Assembly (NCBI GenBank): GCA_015065085.1
Contig: SVQW01000001.1
Location: 292,258-356,257, forward strand
DNA: 64,000 nucleotides
DNA from: Oscillospiraceae bacterium
Lineage (GTDB): Bacteria; Bacillota; Clostridia; Oscillospirales; SIG627
Direction: 5' to 3'
Positions 24,619 to 33,715 of the stretch are shown here, piece by piece. The notes under the pieces were generated by a model. It saw nothing but the letters and a program-made list of their open reading frames with translations. It was not told where the DNA came from and did no database searches. The position numbers were made by a program, and so were the translations under genes. Numbering within the stretch: position 1 is the stretch's first letter; each line of letters begins with the position of its first letter.

Positions 24619-25978
24619 AAAGTTCAATTGCTTCAAAAATGCTGGTTACACCAATAAGATTAACACCATCGGGACAGGTGATCTTGCTCATATTACGCTT
24701 GGGTATAAGTATAATTTTAAAGCCAAGACGCGCCGCTTCATTGATGCGTTTTTGTAAAAAACTGACAGAACGGATTTCACCCGCAAGACCTATTTCTCCA
24801 ATGGCAATAACTTCGTCCGAAATGGGAATGTTTTTGAATCCCGACACGAGAGAAAGCATGATCCCCGCATCACAAGCAGGCTCGTCGATTTTCAGACCTC
24901 CCACAATATTCAGATAAACGTCCTGCGTTGAAAGATGGTAACCCAGACGTTTTTCCAGTACTGCAAGTATCAGTGACATACGGTTGAAATCCACACCTTG
25001 CGAAAGCCTTTTCGGAGAGGGAAAAACAGACTTTGTTACGAGAGCCTGTATTTCGGCTATGATTGGGCGTGTTCCTTCCATGATGCATACCGTACAGCTG
25101 CCGGGAACATTTTTGGGACGTCCGGAAAGCAGTGCCTGGCTTGGGTCGCCAACCTCGCACAGTCCTGCTTCATTCATTTCAAATACACCTATTTCGTTTG
25201 TGGAGCCAAAACGGTTTTTGATTGTGCGGAGTATCCTGAATGAGTTTGAACGCTCGCCTTCAAAATAGATAACAACATCTACCATGTGTTCCAGCACCTT
25301 GGGGCCTGCAATCGCACCATCTTTATTGACATGTCCGACTATCAGAGAAGCCATGCCGGTATTTTTTGTCTTTTCTATAATAGAAAGTGCAATTTGCTTA
25401 GTCTGGGTTATGCTTCCCGGGGGAGATGATATTTCCGGGTCATAGGTTGTCTGTATTGAGTCTATAATCAGTATGTCGGGGTGTATTTTATCAATTTCAC
25501 CCATAATACCTTCAATATTTGTCTCACACATCACGTAAAGAGAGTCGTTGTCTACGTTAAGGCGTACAGCACGCATTTTGATCTGCTCGGCAGATTCCTC
25601 ACCGGATACATATAAAACTTTTTTGTCCATGGTACGGCAAATCTGAAGCAGTAATGTGGACTTGCCGATGCCGGGCTCACCGCTTATCAGTGAAACCGAA
25701 CCTTTGACAATGCCGCCACCCAAAGTGCGGTCAAATTCATTAATTCCGGTTTTGTAGCGAGTTTCGCTTTGATTGAGCTCAATATCGTTGATTTTAACGC
25801 TTTCCGTACTTCTGACTATGGATTCCTTTGCGGAAATTTTTGAAGAACCTTTTGTAATGCGTGATTCTTCAATAAGACTGCTCCATGCACCGCAAGCTTG
25901 ACATTTTCCATACCATTTGCTGTGCTCATTTCCACATTCGGAGCACACAAATACAGTTTTTTTGTTACCGTTTACCAT
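24599..25978 (-). CDS. radA: DNA repair protein RadA (Sms)
   Basis: RadA is a RecA-related hexameric helicase that helps branch migration and processing of recombination intermediates. The 459 residues are typical. A C4 zinc finger is near the N-terminus (CSECG and CQACG, Cys at about 12, 15, 26 and 29). Walker A is GEPGIGKST (about 95), and the RadA-specific KNRFG motif is seen in IKNRFGSTNE (about 253). The C-terminal Lon-protease-like domain (about 290-459) contains QALVTKSVFPSPKRLSQGVD. The start is ATG 25978, preceded by AAGGA; 13 extra codons upstream have no ribosome binding site and would run towards the amidase gene. It follows the CwlD-like gene by 16 nt on the same strand. Confidence 0.94.
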   Translation of the reverse strand: MVNGNKKTVFVCSECGNEHSKWYGKCQACGAWSSLIEESRITKGSSKISAKESIVRSTESVKINDIELNQSETRYKTGINEFDRTLGGGIVKGSVSLISGEPGIGKSTLLLQICRTMDKKVLYVSGEESAEQIKMRAVRLNVDNDSLYVMCETNIEGIMGEIDKIHPDILIIDSIQTTYDPEISSPPGSITQTKQIALSIIEKTKNTGMASLIVGHVNKDGAIAGPKVLEHMVDVVIYFEGERSNSFRILRTIKNRFGSTNEIGVFEMNEAGLCEVGDPSQALLSGRPKNVPGSCTVCIMEGTRPIIAEIQALVTKSVFPSPKRLSQGVDFNRMSLILAVLEKRLGYHLSTQDVYLNIVGGLKIDEPACDAGIMLSLVSGFKNIPISDEVIAIGEIGLAGEIRSVSFLQKRINEAARLGFKIILIPKRNMSKITCPDGVNLIGVTSIFEAIELFNVHNE

Positions 25979-25994
25979 ACTAAATTCCTTTGAT

Positions 25995-26741
25995 TTATTG
26001 ATTAAAATAGTCTGCAATTCCCATTGCTAAACAAAATGCCAATTTTTTTTGATAATCGTCCTGTGATAACAGCTGTGACTCGGCGACATTTGATAAAAAA
26101 CCGCATTCAACAAGTGCGGCAGGCGTTTCAAGACGGTCAAGTATAAAAATCGAAGAGCCTGCTTTTTTTACCTCACGGTGGTTGTGCTGTTGAATAAGAC
26201 GTCGTATTGTACGTTGGATTTTAATTGCCAGTATTTCGGAAGATGGATTATTTTTCGAAAAAAACACTTGTGTTCCACTGTATTTTTCAATACCGAATTT
26301 ATTCATATGTATACTTACAAACAACGGTTCCTCAAACCCGCGTGTGAATTCAACACGGTATAACAGGTCGTTGCGCTTAATGAATTTGTCGGAATTTCCG
26401 GGAGAAATATCTTCAGAACGGGTAAATTTAACGTCAAAATCCATAATTGAAAGTATTTCCCCAAGTTTTTTTGAAACCTCTAAGTTGATGTTTTTTTCCG
26501 CAATACCGTTTATGCCGCTCGCTCCGTTATCGGGACCACCGTGCCCCGGATCAATAACAATCACCTGACGTTTTTTTTGCGGGGTCTTATTTACGGTAAG
26601 AACGGCATTATAATCAGGAAACATTCTTTTTCCGGCAGTTATATATCCCGTGCGCGAAATCAATATAAATATCGCTGTAAAGATAATCAGGAACAGTAAG
26701 AATTTGACAATAAATATATTTGCGTTTTTTCTGTCGCTCAT
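25995..26741 (-). CDS. CwlD-type N-acetylmuramoyl-L-alanine amidase
   Basis: The 248-residue protein has one N-terminal membrane helix (about 10-30) and an Amidase_3 domain. The zinc ligands and catalytic Glu are visible in IDPGHGGPDNGASG, IAEKNINLEVS, LFVSIHMNKF and AALVECGFLSN. In Bacillus, CwlD prepares muramic-delta-lactam in the spore cortex so that germination enzymes can act; length, single anchor and layout agree with this group, and other sporulation genes are near. The start is ATG 26741 (GGTGAT upstream); a GTG nine bases earlier is less likely. It is the second Amidase_3 protein in the window, besides the GHL10 fusion. Confidence 0.85.
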   Translation of the reverse strand: MSDRKNANIFIVKFLLFLIIFTAIFILISRTGYITAGKRMFPDYNAVLTVNKTPQKKRQVIVIDPGHGGPDNGASGINGIAEKNINLEVSKKLGEILSIMDFDVKFTRSEDISPGNSDKFIKRNDLLYRVEFTRGFEEPLFVSIHMNKFGIEKYSGTQVFFSKNNPSSEILAIKIQRTIRRLIQQHNHREVKKAGSSIFILDRLETPAALVECGFLSNVAESQLLSQDDYQKKLAFCLAMGIADYFNQ

Positions 26742-26786
26742 ATTAATCACCCGTCAACATTTTATGCCGACGGGAAAACGGATATG

Positions 26787-27311
26787 TTAGTCTTTTTTAT
26801 TTTCGGGAATAATGCGTATATTTCTATAACCCATGGCATAAGCCAGTCCGCCTACGATTATTGCGGGAAATATTGCTAATATATAAAAAACAAAGTGATA
26901 GGAAAATATGAGTGCGATGCCGTGATACATGCCCTGAAAACAGAAGGTAAGTATAAGCTTTGCAGCAGTGTAAGCCACATCTGCAAAATAACTTGTATAA
27001 GTCATTTCCTTTGTTATTACGGAGAAAACAGCGGTCAAAACGATGGTGGGTATTGAAGCGTACAGAGCATAAAGAAAACCTTTTAAGGGTGTACTTACGC
27101 CGGTGCGCTGCGCAGTCAGAACATCTCGTGCACCTTTATCCCACAGATTATGATAAATCAGGAAAAAATACAGAAAAATCGGTATACAGCTTGCAAGCGA
27201 TGCGAACTGTTCGCTGATCGCAAGTGTGGACAGGGTAATCATAATTCCGAAGATTGACATTACAAATTGATTCAGAAGCATTCTTACAATAATTGGAGTA
27301 TTGCTTTTCAT
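26787..27311 (-). CDS. Integral membrane protein of unknown function
   Basis: The 174-residue protein has about five hydrophobic segments (around 10-30, 35-55, 80-103, 115-137 and 140-162) and a charged cytoplasmic loop between the second and third (LWDKGARDVLTAQRTG). It ends in a short basic tail. I do not recognise the family. The start is ATG 27311 because AAAGGTG sits at suitable spacing; the GTG three codons upstream overlaps that site. It has a good promoter and lies 45 nt ahead of the CwlD-like amidase, so it may be the first gene of a membrane protein-cwlD-radA unit. Confidence 0.8.
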   Translation of the reverse strand: MKSNTPIIVRMLLNQFVMSIFGIMITLSTLAISEQFASLASCIPIFLYFFLIYHNLWDKGARDVLTAQRTGVSTPLKGFLYALYASIPTIVLTAVFSVITKEMTYTSYFADVAYTAAKLILTFCFQGMYHGIALIFSYHFVFYILAIFPAIIVGGLAYAMGYRNIRIIPENKKD

Positions 27312-27342
27312 GATATTCACCTTTCAACAGTTGATTACAATA

Positions 27343-27371
27343 ATTATAAGTCTAATTTGAAGTTTTTTCAA
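27343..27371 (-). promoter_or_regulatory. Sigma-A promoter of the membrane protein-cwlD-radA unit
   Basis: On the minus strand TTGAAA, a 17-nt spacer and TATAAT. It is divergent from the recombinase promoter, with 30 nt between the two -35 boxes. Confidence 0.8.
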
Positions 27372-27401
27372 TAGCAAAAAGTGAAATTTTATCGAATTAT
27401 A

Positions 27402-27430
27402 TTTACAAATAAGAAAAATTGTTGTATACT
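27402..27430 (+). promoter_or_regulatory. Sigma-A promoter of the Xer-type recombinase
   Basis: TTTACA (27402-27407), a 17-nt spacer and TATACT (27425-27430). Confidence 0.75.
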
Positions 27431-27454
27431 TGATGTGCAAAAGGAGGCGTTAAA

Positions 27455-28423
27455 GTGAAGCAAAGCTCAGAGATTATCAATAATTATATTTCATATGCTT
27501 TAAATGTTCAGGGGCGCTCCCGTCTTACGTGCGCAAAGTACCGTAATGATCTTGAAAATTTTCTCAAGTATTTGCTTGTCAAAAAGAAAGGGTATGAACA
27601 CGGTGATGAAATAGATCTTTCAGAAGCGGACTTAAGATTTATTCGCTCCATCCGCTCGTCTGACATATATGATTATTTGCTTTACAATGCCATTGATTTG
27701 GAAAATATGCCTGCTACAAGGGCGCGCCATCTTTCTTCCATAAAGAGCTTTTTCAGATTTTTGACCAACAAGGAAAAAGTACTGGACGAGAATCCTGCTG
27801 TTAATATTGATGCGCCAAGTGTCAAAAATAAACTGCCTAAGTACATGTCGCTCGATGAATGCATTGCGCTTCTCGAAGCCATCCGTACCTCCAATCAGCA
27901 ATACCGCGTGCGTGATTACGCTATAGTCACTTTGTTTCTTAATTGCGGTATGCGTCTTTCTGAGCTTGTGAATATTAATTTTTCAGATATAGAAAGTGAT
28001 ATGTCCAAGTTAAAGGTTACCGGAAAAGGTTCTAAGGAACGAGTCATTTATCTTAATGATGCCTGCCGTGACGCCTTGAATGAATACATTGAGTTTCGCA
28101 GTGCGGAGCACAGTAAAGATTCTGATGCATTGTTTATAAGCCGTAACAGCAGACGGGTCAGCAACAGCACCGTTCAAAAGATGCTTGAAAAATACCTTAT
28201 TCTTTCGGGACTTTCCAAACGCGGTTACTCGGTTCATAAGCTAAGACACACCGCGGCAACGCTAATGTATTCTACCGGAAAAGTGGATATAAGAGTACTG
28301 AAAGACATTTTGGGTCACGAACAGCTTAATACTACACAGATTTATACCCACATAAGCGATAAAAGCATGGAGGACGCTGTCAACAGTAACCCTCTTTCAA
28401 ACATTAAAAAAATCAAAAAATAA
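27455..28423 (+). CDS. XerC/XerD-type tyrosine recombinase
   Basis: Tyrosine recombinases of this kind resolve chromosome dimers at dif or act as integrases. The 322-residue protein has the N-terminal SAM-like core-binding domain (about 5-110) and the catalytic domain with the full active-site set: Arg167 (CGMRLSEL), Lys191 (GKGSKERVIYL loop), His261 and Arg264 (HKLRHTAATL), His288 (LGHEQL) and Tyr297 (TQIYTHIS). AAAGGAGG precedes the GTG start. No phage or integron genes and no attachment repeats are seen around it, so a housekeeping XerC/XerD role is more likely than integration. C and D cannot be told apart here, and no dif-like site was identified. Confidence 0.88.
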   Translation: MKQSSEIINNYISYALNVQGRSRLTCAKYRNDLENFLKYLLVKKKGYEHGDEIDLSEADLRFIRSIRSSDIYDYLLYNAIDLENMPATRARHLSSIKSFFRFLTNKEKVLDENPAVNIDAPSVKNKLPKYMSLDECIALLEAIRTSNQQYRVRDYAIVTLFLNCGMRLSELVNINFSDIESDMSKLKVTGKGSKERVIYLNDACRDALNEYIEFRSAEHSKDSDALFISRNSRRVSNSTVQKMLEKYLILSGLSKRGYSVHKLRHTAATLMYSTGKVDIRVLKDILGHEQLNTTQIYTHISDKSMEDAVNSNPLSNIKKIKK

Positions 28424-28425
28424 CG

Positions 28426-28464
28426 AAATCCCGCAGCAGTACTGATCTTGCTGCGGGATTTTTT
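28426..28464 (+). terminator. Bidirectional intrinsic terminator between the recombinase and the AI-2E-family gene
   Basis: A 13-bp perfect stem (28426-28438 with 28449-28461) is followed by T residues on the plus strand and preceded by A residues, so it can serve both converging genes. Confidence 0.92.
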
Positions 28465-28466
28465 AA

Positions 28467-29660
28467 CTATTGTTGCGCATCTTTCCCTTTGTAATTCGCA
28501 TAATACGAAGTTTGTGTGGGAAGCTTTTTGTCAGTCAGTCTTTCGTTGATAAAGCCGGATACCAGGTTGTAAATTACCGCAAATATCGGAACTCCCAGAA
28601 ACATACCCCAGAGGCCGAAGAATCCGCTCATAACAATGATTGCGAATATTATCCAGAAAGAGGAAAGACCAAGAGACTCTCCGAGTATTTTTGGACCTAT
28701 AACATTTCCGTCAAGTTGTTGGAGAATAAGAATAAGTATTGCAAACCATAGACCATCCATCGGTTCAACAATGAGAAGAATTATTATTGAAGGTATTGCA
28801 CCGATAAAAGGACCGAAGTAAGGAATTACGTTGGTTATACCTACCACAAAGCTTATTAGAAGTGCGTATTCCAGACGCAGTATTGACATAGAAATAAAGC
28901 AAAGTATCCCGACTATTGCAGAATCCAGTATTTTTCCGACGATAAAATCCGAAATAGTTTCGTGCGTAAATGTGGCGACTTTTAACAGATGCGAGAAAAA
29001 ATTCTTGGGTAAAAGAGCACAAAGAAGCTTTTTGAGCTGTGAAAGCAATTTTTCTTTTCCCGAAAGCAGATATATAGATATGATAAGCCCTAAGAAGAAA
29101 TTCTTCACTTCAATAACACCCTGCTTCATAGTGTTCATTATAAGCGGCAGGGAATCTTTAATAACCAGAAGCAATTGATCTATAATATCTCCGAATGATT
29201 CAATACCTTCACCGAAAACCGAACTTATTCCGCCGAAGCGCTCCAGCAAAGATTCACTGAATTGCTCAATATTTGCTGAATACGAGTTGAAATTTTCAAT
29301 AAGTGTTTCAACGCTTTTTGTGAGCTGAGGGATAATAGCTACCAAAAATACAGCGATTATAAGCGCGCCGACAATGTAGGCAAAAACAAGTGAAAGTATG
29401 CGCCGTATTGATTTGCGGTCTTTCTTTGAATTCTTAAAGTTGAATAACACCCGTTCAGCAAAAATCATGACAGGGTTAAGAAGATACGCAATAACCAGTG
29501 CATAAAGAAACGGACTTAGTATTTCCGTTAAAAATGAAAATGCCGATCCGATCGCGCCGAAATTGTTAAGCAGAAGCCAAAACAAAATACTTGCGGCAAT
29601 GACGCCGAATGCGTAAAGGGAAACGATAATACTTTTGTTTTCACGCAGTGGTGTTTTCAC
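28467..29660 (-). CDS. AI-2E family transporter (first copy)
   Basis: This 397-residue membrane protein belongs to the AI-2E family (PF01594), whose members export small molecules or ions; some, such as YdbI/TqsA-like proteins, affect AI-2 or sodium. It has about seven or eight hydrophobic segments and the family pattern of paired N-terminal helices, a large central amphipathic region (about 110-180) and the conserved GITNVIPYFGPFIGAIPSI (about 275-293) and LDGNVIGPKILGESLGLSS (about 320-338) stretches. The start is GTG 29660 with AAGGAG; it overlaps the upstream paralogue by 20 nt. The actual substrate cannot be read from the sequence. Confidence 0.9.
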   Translation of the reverse strand: MKTPLRENKSIIVSLYAFGVIAASILFWLLLNNFGAIGSAFSFLTEILSPFLYALVIAYLLNPVMIFAERVLFNFKNSKKDRKSIRRILSLVFAYIVGALIIAVFLVAIIPQLTKSVETLIENFNSYSANIEQFSESLLERFGGISSVFGEGIESFGDIIDQLLLVIKDSLPLIMNTMKQGVIEVKNFFLGLIISIYLLSGKEKLLSQLKKLLCALLPKNFFSHLLKVATFTHETISDFIVGKILDSAIVGILCFISMSILRLEYALLISFVVGITNVIPYFGPFIGAIPSIIILLIVEPMDGLWFAILILILQQLDGNVIGPKILGESLGLSSFWIIFAIIVMSGFFGLWGMFLGVPIFAVIYNLVSGFINERLTDKKLPTQTSYYANYKGKDAQQ

Positions 29661-30783
29661 AGTTTTTCTCCTTTGTTCTGTAAGAAATAAACTTTCTGGT
29701 GGCTTTCAGAAGTATGACAAATACGGGGACTCCGATAAGCATTCCTGTTATACCGAAAAAACCGCCCATAATAATTATAGAAATTATAACGTATATTGAA
29801 TCAAGACCGGTAGCCTTGCCGATTATACCGGGGTTGATTACATTTGATGTTATTTGCTGCAAAATAATTATGAGGACTAAAAAATATAAAGCATCGGTTG
29901 GCTTAGCCAGAAATATCAACAGGGTACCTAAGCCGGCACCGATAAACGGCCCGAAGTAGGGGATAATGTCAGTAATAAGCACAATCAGGCTTATAAGAGG
30001 TGCGTATTCAAGACCGAATATCCACATACAAATCCAGCACAAGCCGCCTGTAATAAAGGCGGAAACGAACACACCCGACATGTAGCTCGAAAAGCTCTCA
30101 TGAATGATGGCGGTAATCCGCATAATGCCGTCGCATAGGCTTCTTGGCAGCAGTGCAAGCATCGCTTTTTTAATTTGCGAGGTGAGTTCGACGCGGGAAT
30201 ACAGCATATATATCGAAATGAAAATAGAAACAATCAATTCAATAAAAATATCGGTGGTTTTAAAAACAAAATTAACAAGATTAAGGAAATTTCCGCTGAT
30301 CCAGCCGGTCACGGCCGTAGCGGCACTTGCCAGTATGTCTTTTATTGAAACGAAAAATTTACCTCCGAAATATATATTGCGGGATAAACTATCTGCAAGT
30401 GAATTAAAACGTTCAAGATAAAGATTAAAGTTTAAAACAAAAACATGTATGTTTTTGACTAATGCGGGCAATAAAAGCCATATAAAAATGCCAATCAGTA
30501 CAATGACAATTAAATATGTCAACGCAACGGAAACAGCCATTGAAGCTTTTTCGTTTTTTATCGGTGATAATATTTTGTCTTTGAAAAAGTTTACCACCGG
30601 ATTCAGAATATAAGCGATGATAAATGCTATGGTTATACTCTTAAAGACTTCAGAAAATGCCAGCAAATTTTCAAAAACAGCGGTGGGGGATTTGATTACA
30701 GTGTAAAAAAGCATGACAGCAATAATAAACAAAAGCAGAAGAATTGCCGCACGCAGGCAATCTCTGTTAAAGTTGTTCTTCAA
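29641..30783 (-). CDS. AI-2E family transporter (second copy)
   Basis: The 380-residue paralogue has the same topology as its downstream neighbour. The family landmark LITDIIPYFGPFIGAGLGTL (about 275-294) and ITSNVINPGIIGKATGLDS (about 318-336) are well kept. It starts at TTG 30783 with a strong GGGAGGG ribosome binding site 6 nt upstream. It and the next gene look like a local duplication that has diverged, as they differ over much of their length while keeping the same core. They overlap by 20 nt and are surely cotranscribed; the pair may form a hetero-oligomer, which is inference. Confidence 0.9.
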   Translation of the reverse strand: MKNNFNRDCLRAAILLLLFIIAVMLFYTVIKSPTAVFENLLAFSEVFKSITIAFIIAYILNPVVNFFKDKILSPIKNEKASMAVSVALTYLIVIVLIGIFIWLLLPALVKNIHVFVLNFNLYLERFNSLADSLSRNIYFGGKFFVSIKDILASAATAVTGWISGNFLNLVNFVFKTTDIFIELIVSIFISIYMLYSRVELTSQIKKAMLALLPRSLCDGIMRITAIIHESFSSYMSGVFVSAFITGGLCWICMWIFGLEYAPLISLIVLITDIIPYFGPFIGAGLGTLLIFLAKPTDALYFLVLIIILQQITSNVINPGIIGKATGLDSIYVIISIIIMGGFFGITGMLIGVPVFVILLKATRKFISYRTKEKNCENTTA

Positions 30784-30870
30784 AAAATCCCTCCCTTAAA
30801 AAATGTCACTCATATTTTGGCAACAATCGTAATATTGATTTTATATAAAACAATAAGATAGGAGCCGAAT

Positions 30871-31176
30871 ATGGAAAATTTTAGCGAAAAAACAGTAACA
30901 GTGGAGCAATTACACGAAAAAGAGGTAATAAGTATTGCGGACGGAAAAAGACTTGGATATCCGTGTGATGTGCATATGGATTTATGCAACGGAAGAATAG
31001 TGGCAATTGTGCTTCCTGCCTGCGGAGGTTTCTTTGGATTGAGTGCCAAATCCGATGAAATAATTATATCATGGGAAAACATCGAAAAAATCGGAAAGGA
31101 TATTATACTTGTGAAATGTGCCCCGATAGTCAAGTGCGAACGAAAAGAGTGTGATAGGAAAAGAAAAATATTTTAG
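30871..31176 (+). CDS. YlmC/YmxH-family PRC-barrel sporulation protein
   Basis: This 101-residue protein carries a PRC-barrel-like domain: LHEKEVISIADGKRLGYPCD (about 12-31), a strand reading DLCNGRIVAIVLP and the SWENIEKIGKDIILVK segment (about 69-84). It matches the YlmC/YmxH family, encoded by many endospore formers and often linked to sporulation, but without a known biochemical role. The C-terminal tail has extra Cys and basic residues (CERKECDRKRK), which is longer than usual. AGGAG precedes the ATG. Its stop codon overlaps that of the convergent rqcH gene. Confidence 0.88.
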   Translation: MENFSEKTVTVEQLHEKEVISIADGKRLGYPCDVHMDLCNGRIVAIVLPACGGFFGLSAKSDEIIISWENIEKIGKDIILVKCAPIVKCERKECDRKRKIF

Positions 31177-32924
31177 TTGCCGAGTACTTTGGAAGGGGTG
31201 ACATATGCCGTCCAGTAATTGTCATAAATTACATATCCCGGCTTTGAGCCTGCGGGCTTTTTAACGTTTCGAATAAATGCATAGTCCACAGCAATATTTA
31301 CTCCACCCTTTGCTTTGGAATTCTCAGCAGCAAGTGCGGCGGCAAAGGTGAAATCCTCTGCCGGCGGTTCTTCATCGTTTGTACACAGTACGACATGCGA
31401 GCCGGGAAAATCTTTGACGTGGAACCAATAGTCGGACTTTTCCGCTAATTGTGTGGTTAGATAGTCATTTTGCACATTGTTTTTGCCCATGAGTACTTTG
31501 TATCCGTTAGGGGAGGTAAACTCGGTAATTACGACCTTTTTTGGCTTTTGAGCCATTTTAAGGTTTGAACGTATCCGTTTTGCATAACCCCAGCATGACA
31601 GCTCTTCGCGTATTTCATCAAGGTCACGTTCGCTCTGTGCTCTCGTAAGAGCATCAAAAACGGTGTCAATGTACTCGAGCTCCTTGCGCGCATTTTCAAG
31701 TTGACCTGCAAGTATGGATTTTGCGGACTTTTTCTTATTGTAGGCTTTGTAATACTTTTGCGCGTTCTGCGAAGGTGAGAGCTGGACATCAAGCGGAATG
31801 TCAAGAGTCGGGCAAGCCTCCTCAAAATAATTTATACATTTCGCAATGCTGTCACCGCGCTTGATTGCATATATATTCTGCGTTATAAGGTCTCCGTAAA
31901 GCTTCACCTGCTCCATGTCGGAGCAATCCGATATCTCTGCTTGTTGAAGCTCTATTTTTTTCAAAAGTCGGTTTTGTGTATTGCAAAGCAGATGAAAAAT
32001 GTCCTGCGAACGCTGCTTTATTCTGTCGTTCTTGTCACGAGTTGAAAAGAATTCATCTAAAAGTGAGCTGAAGTTATCAGCTGATTTAACAAGCGCCGCA
32101 CTTCCGTATTGTCGTATAGCACAAAAAGCATATTCAAAGGGCGCAGTTGAATCGGCGGTTTTGAAAAGTATAGTGGGGGAAAACTCTTTCGTGCGGATGA
32201 TGTTAATAATATCTGTAAAATAGAACCATAATTTATCTGAGCTGCATAGAGAAAGAATTGCAGACGAATTACCGCATGAACGGAATACAATTTCACGCGC
32301 AATCAGCGAAGATATACCCAGATAAGTATCCGTTATGAATTTTTCAGCAGGACGGTCCTGCGGATATTCTGTAAATGCAGTGAAAAAAACTTCTTTTGAA
32401 GCTTCCAAAGGATTAGCCTTATTCTGCTTGGGAGGAAGCTCATATTTTATACCCGGAAGTATCTGACGTAAAAGGGAAACCGAAAAATCAACAGGTCTTA
32501 CAGCATTAAGTATTTTATCATTTGCATCGCAAAAAATAATGTTACTGTGTTTTCCCATAATTTCGAAATAAATATTTCGTTTTGTCAGAAATCCCAACTC
32601 GTCATAGCATTCTATTTCTATTCTTATGACGCGTTCGAAGTCTATTTGTTCCACACGAACTATTCTTCCGCCTGTAAGATGTTTGCGGAGCTGCATGCAA
32701 AGCATCGGTGGCGATGGAGGATTCTCCTTAGTCTTGTCGGTGATAAGAATTCTCGGATTTGAAGAACTCGCAGAAATCAGCAGACGTCGGCTTTCACGTC
32801 CCGAATGAACGAGAAAATGTATTTCATCTTTTTCGGGCATAAAAACCTTTTCAATTTTTGCACCGTTTAAAGCAGTATTCAACTCGTTTGCAACGGCGCA
32901 AACCATACCTGCATCAAATGCCAT
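31173..32924 (-). CDS. rqcH: Ribosome quality control protein RqcH (NFACT family)
   Basis: RqcH binds stalled 50S subunits carrying peptidyl-tRNA and adds C-terminal alanine tails that mark the peptide for degradation. The 583 residues show the NFACT order: NFACT-N with MAFDAGMVCAVANEL at the start, helix-hairpin-helix (about 170-220), a long coiled coil (about 290-440) and NFACT-R near the C-terminus with EFTSPNGYKVLMGKNNVQND and PGSHVVLC. This protein was formerly named fibronectin-binding protein. The last-gene position and convergent overlap with ymxH mean that the terminator, if any, must lie inside ymxH. A ClpE-type unfoldase elsewhere in this run would be a plausible degradation partner. 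Confidence 0.93.
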   Translation of the reverse strand: MAFDAGMVCAVANELNTALNGAKIEKVFMPEKDEIHFLVHSGRESRRLLISASSSNPRILITDKTKENPPSPPMLCMQLRKHLTGGRIVRVEQIDFERVIRIEIECYDELGFLTKRNIYFEIMGKHSNIIFCDANDKILNAVRPVDFSVSLLRQILPGIKYELPPKQNKANPLEASKEVFFTAFTEYPQDRPAEKFITDTYLGISSLIAREIVFRSCGNSSAILSLCSSDKLWFYFTDIINIIRTKEFSPTILFKTADSTAPFEYAFCAIRQYGSAALVKSADNFSSLLDEFFSTRDKNDRIKQRSQDIFHLLCNTQNRLLKKIELQQAEISDCSDMEQVKLYGDLITQNIYAIKRGDSIAKCINYFEEACPTLDIPLDVQLSPSQNAQKYYKAYNKKKSAKSILAGQLENARKELEYIDTVFDALTRAQSERDLDEIREELSCWGYAKRIRSNLKMAQKPKKVVITEFTSPNGYKVLMGKNNVQNDYLTTQLAEKSDYWFHVKDFPGSHVVLCTNDEEPPAEDFTFAAALAAENSKAKGGVNIAVDYAFIRNVKKPAGSKPGYVIYDNYWTAYVTPSKVLGN

Positions 32925-32937
32925 ACATATACCTTTC

Positions 32938-33705
32938 TCAATTCATAGTGTTAAATGGTGGTTTTGATGTGTTTTTAATAATATCAAGTTCGTTGAATTT
33001 TTCTTTCAGAATCTCGCAGACCAAATCTGTAAATACATTTTCACAATGGAAATGGTCAATACCGATCAGCGGGAAGCCAATTTCTTGCGCTTTCAAATAG
33101 TGGTGATGTTTGAATTCACCGGAAATATATAAGTCAGCACCATGATCGGCGGCACTGTCCATGTATTCGCTACCCCCACCGGAGACAACGGCAATGCTTT
33201 TGATCATTTTATCCGTGGCGGTGTAGGTGAAATTATCACATCTGAACAGGTGCTTAATTCTTTGGCAAACTTCTTCAAATGATAAAGGCATCACGAAAGA
33301 ACCGATTCTGCCCGTCATGTCACCATTAAAAAGACCAAAGGGTGTTATACTGCCAAGTCCTAATCTGTTCAGAATATACTGATTAATTCCCACGTCCGAT
33401 GCATCCATTCGCGTGTGGTAGGAGAGTACGGAAATATCGCTTTTTATAAGTCTTTTTATGTTTTCACTCACATAGTCGTCGCATATGCTCTTTATTGGGT
33501 GAAATATAATAGGGTGGTGGCTTATAATAAGCTGTGCGCCGTTTTCCAATGCACACTTCACAGCTTCGGTAGTAACATCCAAAGTCACCACGACACGCTG
33601 AATATCCTTTGCACACATCAGCATTATTCCGTCGTTGTCCCATTCAGCACTTCGGGATGATGGGGCGATTTCATCGAAATAATCTGTAATTCTTTTAATA
33701 TCCAT
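32938..33705 (-). CDS. Nif3-like dinuclear metal center protein
   Basis: The 255-residue protein belongs to the Nif3/YqfO family (DUF34), hexameric toroids with a di-metal site; some members have GTP cyclohydrolase-like activity but the general role is open. Metal ligands are visible in the N-terminal NGAQLIISHHPIIFHPI (about 54-70), SYHTRMDAS (about 95-103) and the C-terminal GEFKHHHYLKAQE (about 208-220) and IDHFHCE (about 228-234). It is the short form without the PII-like insertion of YqfO. In Firmicutes nif3 and trmK are commonly adjacent, as here, with a 10-nt gap. Confidence 0.9.
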   Translation of the reverse strand: MDIKRITDYFDEIAPSSRSAEWDNDGIMLMCAKDIQRVVVTLDVTTEAVKCALENGAQLIISHHPIIFHPIKSICDDYVSENIKRLIKSDISVLSYHTRMDASDVGINQYILNRLGLGSITPFGLFNGDMTGRIGSFVMPLSFEEVCQRIKHLFRCDNFTYTATDKMIKSIAVVSGGGSEYMDSAADHGADLYISGEFKHHHYLKAQEIGFPLIGIDHFHCENVFTDLVCEILKEKFNELDIIKNTSKPPFNTMN

Positions 33706-33715
33706 AATTAATTCC

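Noticed and set aside
27455-28423. Integrase of a mobile element
   Set aside because: No attachment repeats, excisionase, phage or transfer genes lie nearby, and the gene fits a chromosomal Xer type.
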